Source of the DNA: Halichoerus grypus
Lineage: Eukaryota > Chordata > Mammalia > Carnivora > Phocidae
Direction: 5' to 3'
DNA length: 64,000 nt
Assembly: GCF_964656455.1 (NCBI RefSeq)
Contig: NC_135714.1
Span: 126,288,131 to 126,352,130, forward strand
Made by a program: the position numbers and the translations under genes. Shown piece after piece: positions 61,441 through 64,000 of the stretch (position 1 is the stretch's first letter; every line of letters begins with the position of its first letter). Under the pieces are notes generated by a model that was not told the DNA's origin, made no database searches, and was given only the letters and a program-made list of their open reading frames with translations.

Positions 61441-62607
61441 ATCTTCTCTCTCCACGCTTGCCAGTGGCCCAGCGCTTTTTAGCTGTTTTCTCCAGAGGAT
61501 CTCTTTCCAACTATGAAGAGATGTTTGGTACCTTATATGTTTTGTTATTCCACTCACTCACTTGTTTATCCTTTGCTCCCCATTACGTGGTAAGATTTTG
61601 TGTTTTCAAACTCAGTTGCTGTTTCCACTGCATGAAATTGAGTTCTCTAAATGAAGAGCACTGGGTACTCAATATAGCTTGAAATCTCAGGAAAATAGGC
61701 CATCTTAAAAACACATTTACATCACATCATTTTTGCACAATTAGATTAAATGCACGGAAATGTATATCCATAGAAGTTGAAACAAGGACAATCTTTTTGG
61801 CATGATACTGGTATTAATTTTGCAATATTACTTCACAGCAATACTCTTTGCTACATGCTTTTATTCATTTTATAATCTTACCTCATTTTCAGTAAGATAA
61901 TGTAAAAATACATGAATGACTTTCGGAAAAAGATGGAATCTGTATAATTCTTCTAAAAAATAAAAGTTAGTGCAGAAGTTATCCCTGAATGCTGAACTAA
62001 CATGAAGGCGGTAGGAGATTACTGATGGAGGAAATAGCTCTGTATTCAAGTGAACATCAGACCTGAATAACTGACAGCCCTCTGAACAGGGGGCACATGT
62101 CATCCATTTCTAAACATCTCATTTGCAGTTACAGAATGAACTCTATTTCTGGATAAATAAATACAGCAACCAAAATGGGCAGAGAGACCCAGTTCTAATT
62201 CCAAAGGGATGCCTTGGGATAAAATCTACAAGAACGATAGTCCTAGAATATTTTTTAAAAAACACTTTGAGAAAAAAAGAAAAAGAAAAAAGAAATATTT
62301 CAATAGTTTTGCAAACCTGTCATTTTTTCAAACTAAGACACCAATTTTATTCATAGCTATAACTTCATCTGGCTCTCTCTTGGAACACCCATTACACTAA
62401 ACTACAATCATAGGGTCATTTGGAAATAGTTTTAAAATATTAAAATAATCTAACGTCTCCAAACCTGATTAAATCGGAACAAAAGTGAATAATTGAAGAG
62501 TTGGAAAATATATTTTTCCTGGCTTTTGAGAGAATTTGGGGTTGAAAATGGAGTTCACTTTCATGATAACAGTGGAATGAGAAAGCCCCATTATAATCAG
62601 AGTAGGA

Positions 62608-62852
62608 AGGATATTCACAATTTAGTTTTTGCTAAAGATTTTATTTATTTATTTGGGGGAGAGAGAGAGAGACAGGGCAAGCGAGCAGAGGGAGGGGAGA
62701 GAGAGGCAGAGGGAGAGAGAGAATCTCAAGCAGACTCCCCGCTGAAGGTGGGGTTCCATCTCACAAGCCTGAGATCATGACCTGAGCCAAAATCAAGAAC
62801 TGGAAGCTTAAATGACTGAGTCACCCAAGCACTCCAGGATATTCACAATTTA
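62608..62852 (-). mobile_element. CAN SINE, reverse orientation, perfect 17-bp TSD
   Basis: The body about 62630-62835 has AAAGATTTTATTTATTTATT on the left, GAGATCATGACCTGAGCC and a TGACTGAGTCACCCAAGC head on the right. The duplication AGGATATTCACAATTTA is identical at 62608-62624 and 62836-62852. The body is somewhat diverged despite the perfect flanks. Confidence 0.96.
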
Positions 62853-63329
62853 AATGATTTGTATGCTAACTGCCTGCTTTTAATTTAGCTAAAGAACTGA
62901 ACAACTTTTGTATCTACAGGACCCATGCCATCTTGCCATTCTTATGTTACCAGTGTTGCCCTACTTTATGAGGCTAGCCCTTCGAACCTATAGGTCAATG
63001 GCTGTCAGAAGTAACACTTCTGTTTTGGTGCTCAAGTATTGGCTTACCAAGACTCTACTAAAAAGGTATTTGAAAAGCTTAGTCATTCGGTTATCTGCAG
63101 GTCCATCTGGAAGCAGCGGATTTGGGAAATTACTGACCCAAACTAAATGGAATCCTGGAATTATATTTATGTTCTGTTAGAACTAAATCTCTGATAAACC
63201 CAAACTATAAACTATTCCAAACTATGGGTATCTGCAGAACTCAGGAGCTCTAAGTATTAACCTGAACACCTACTGTGAATCCTCATGCTGTGGCTTCTAC
63301 AGGGAGAATGCAAGCTAGCTTCTTAAGAG

Positions 63330-63800
63330 ACTTCACAAAAATTTAAAGCAGGGTCTCAAAGAAACATCTGTACACACATGTTCACAGCAGCATTATTCAC
63401 GATATCCAAAATGTGGAAGCAGCCCAAGTGTCCTTCGATGGATGAATGGATAAACAAAATGTGGTATATACATACAATGGAATATTATTTAGCCTTAAAA
63501 AGGATATTCCGACACATGCTCCAACACGAATGAACAGAATGATATTCTGTTAAGTAAATAAGCCAGTCACAAAACGTCAAATGCTGTATGAGTCCACTTA
63601 CATGAGGTACCTGGAGTAGTCAAACTCCTAGAGACAGAAAGTAAGAATGACTACTCTCAGGGGCTGGGGGAGGGGAGGAATGAGCACTTATTTACATAAC
63701 ATTGTGAGTGCACATAGCATTATTGAACCGCAGAGTCAGAAATGGTCAAGTTGGTAAATTTTATGTTATGGGTATTTTATCACAATTGAGAAAAAATTTA
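63330..63800 (+). mobile_element. L1 3' end, sense
   Basis: GTTCACAGCAGCATTATTCAC near 63380, GGATAAACAAAATGTGGTATA near 63448, GAATATTATTTAGCCTTAAAA near 63480 and GGGGCTGGGGGAGGGGAGG near 63660 are the L1 ORF2 end and 3' UTR. It is 5'-truncated and broken. Confidence 0.85.
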
Positions 63801-64000
63801 ATTAGAAACAAAAAAGAAACTCTGCAACCCATGATCCTACCTGCTATACTCTGATAGAGATTGAGAGACTAGGATTTGTGTTTAATTAAGTAACTTCTTT
63901 CAGAGTTCAGGCTTTTCATTCATTCTTCTTCTTTTATAATAGATAAAATATCTCTTTTCTTCTCTGTTTTTACTACTTGCTTTTTGCCTTTTTGTGTCTT

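Overview
This is ordinary nuclear DNA of a placental mammal, almost certainly a carnivoran. At least seven intact or nearly intact tRNA-Lys-derived CAN SINEs are present (head consensus near GGGCGCCTGGGTGGCTCAG, a TC-rich segment, then an AATAAA-type tail). A short 5'-truncated LINE-1 carries a 3' end of the kind I associate with arctoid carnivorans (bears, mustelids, seals). The species cannot be fixed from the sequence alone. No bacterial, plasmid or viral gene system is present, and I found no undescribed biological system.

Two protein-coding genes meet tail to tail. On the + strand, the last exon of ARHGAP10 (GRAF2, a BAR-PH-RhoGAP-SH3 protein) starts at 7219, encodes the final 28 residues of the SH3 domain, stops at 7305-7307 and probably ends near 7955 after an AATAAA. 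Positions 1-7218 are its last intron. On the - strand are the last three coding exons of NR3C2 (mineralocorticoid receptor). Exon 7 is 54705-54835 (131 bp), exon 8 is 48956-49113 (158 bp), and the coding part of exon 9 is 16376-16531 (51 codons plus stop). A 3' UTR of about 2.55 kb probably runs to near 13810. The exons join in frame and give about 147 residues of the ligand-binding domain, through the AF-2 helix to the C terminus. Exon 6 and everything upstream lie beyond 64000. About 5.9 kb of intergenic DNA separates the two predicted 3' ends.

Layout: 1-7218 ARHGAP10 intron (simple repeats, old LINE and LTR pieces, MIR, one SINE); 7219-7955 ARHGAP10 terminal exon; 7956-13809 intergenic; 13810-16531 NR3C2 exon 9; 16532-48955 NR3C2 intron 8, dominated by L1; 48956-49113 exon 8; 49114-54704 intron 7 (MIR, L2, a G-quadruplex motif); 54705-54835 exon 7; 54836-64000 intron 6 (solo LTR, SINE pair, L1 pieces).

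The main points for a second look are: an ORF1-only, HAL1-like LINE nested in an older L1 and carrying a degenerate tandem array at its 5' end; two 8-mer miR-135 sites and a miR-124 site in the NR3C2 3' UTR; an 18-T tract just upstream of the NR3C2 exon 7 acceptor; a strong G-quadruplex motif in intron 7; and two SINEs stacked inside one target-site duplication. Repeat family names come from recall of consensus sequences, so old-repeat boundaries are approximate.
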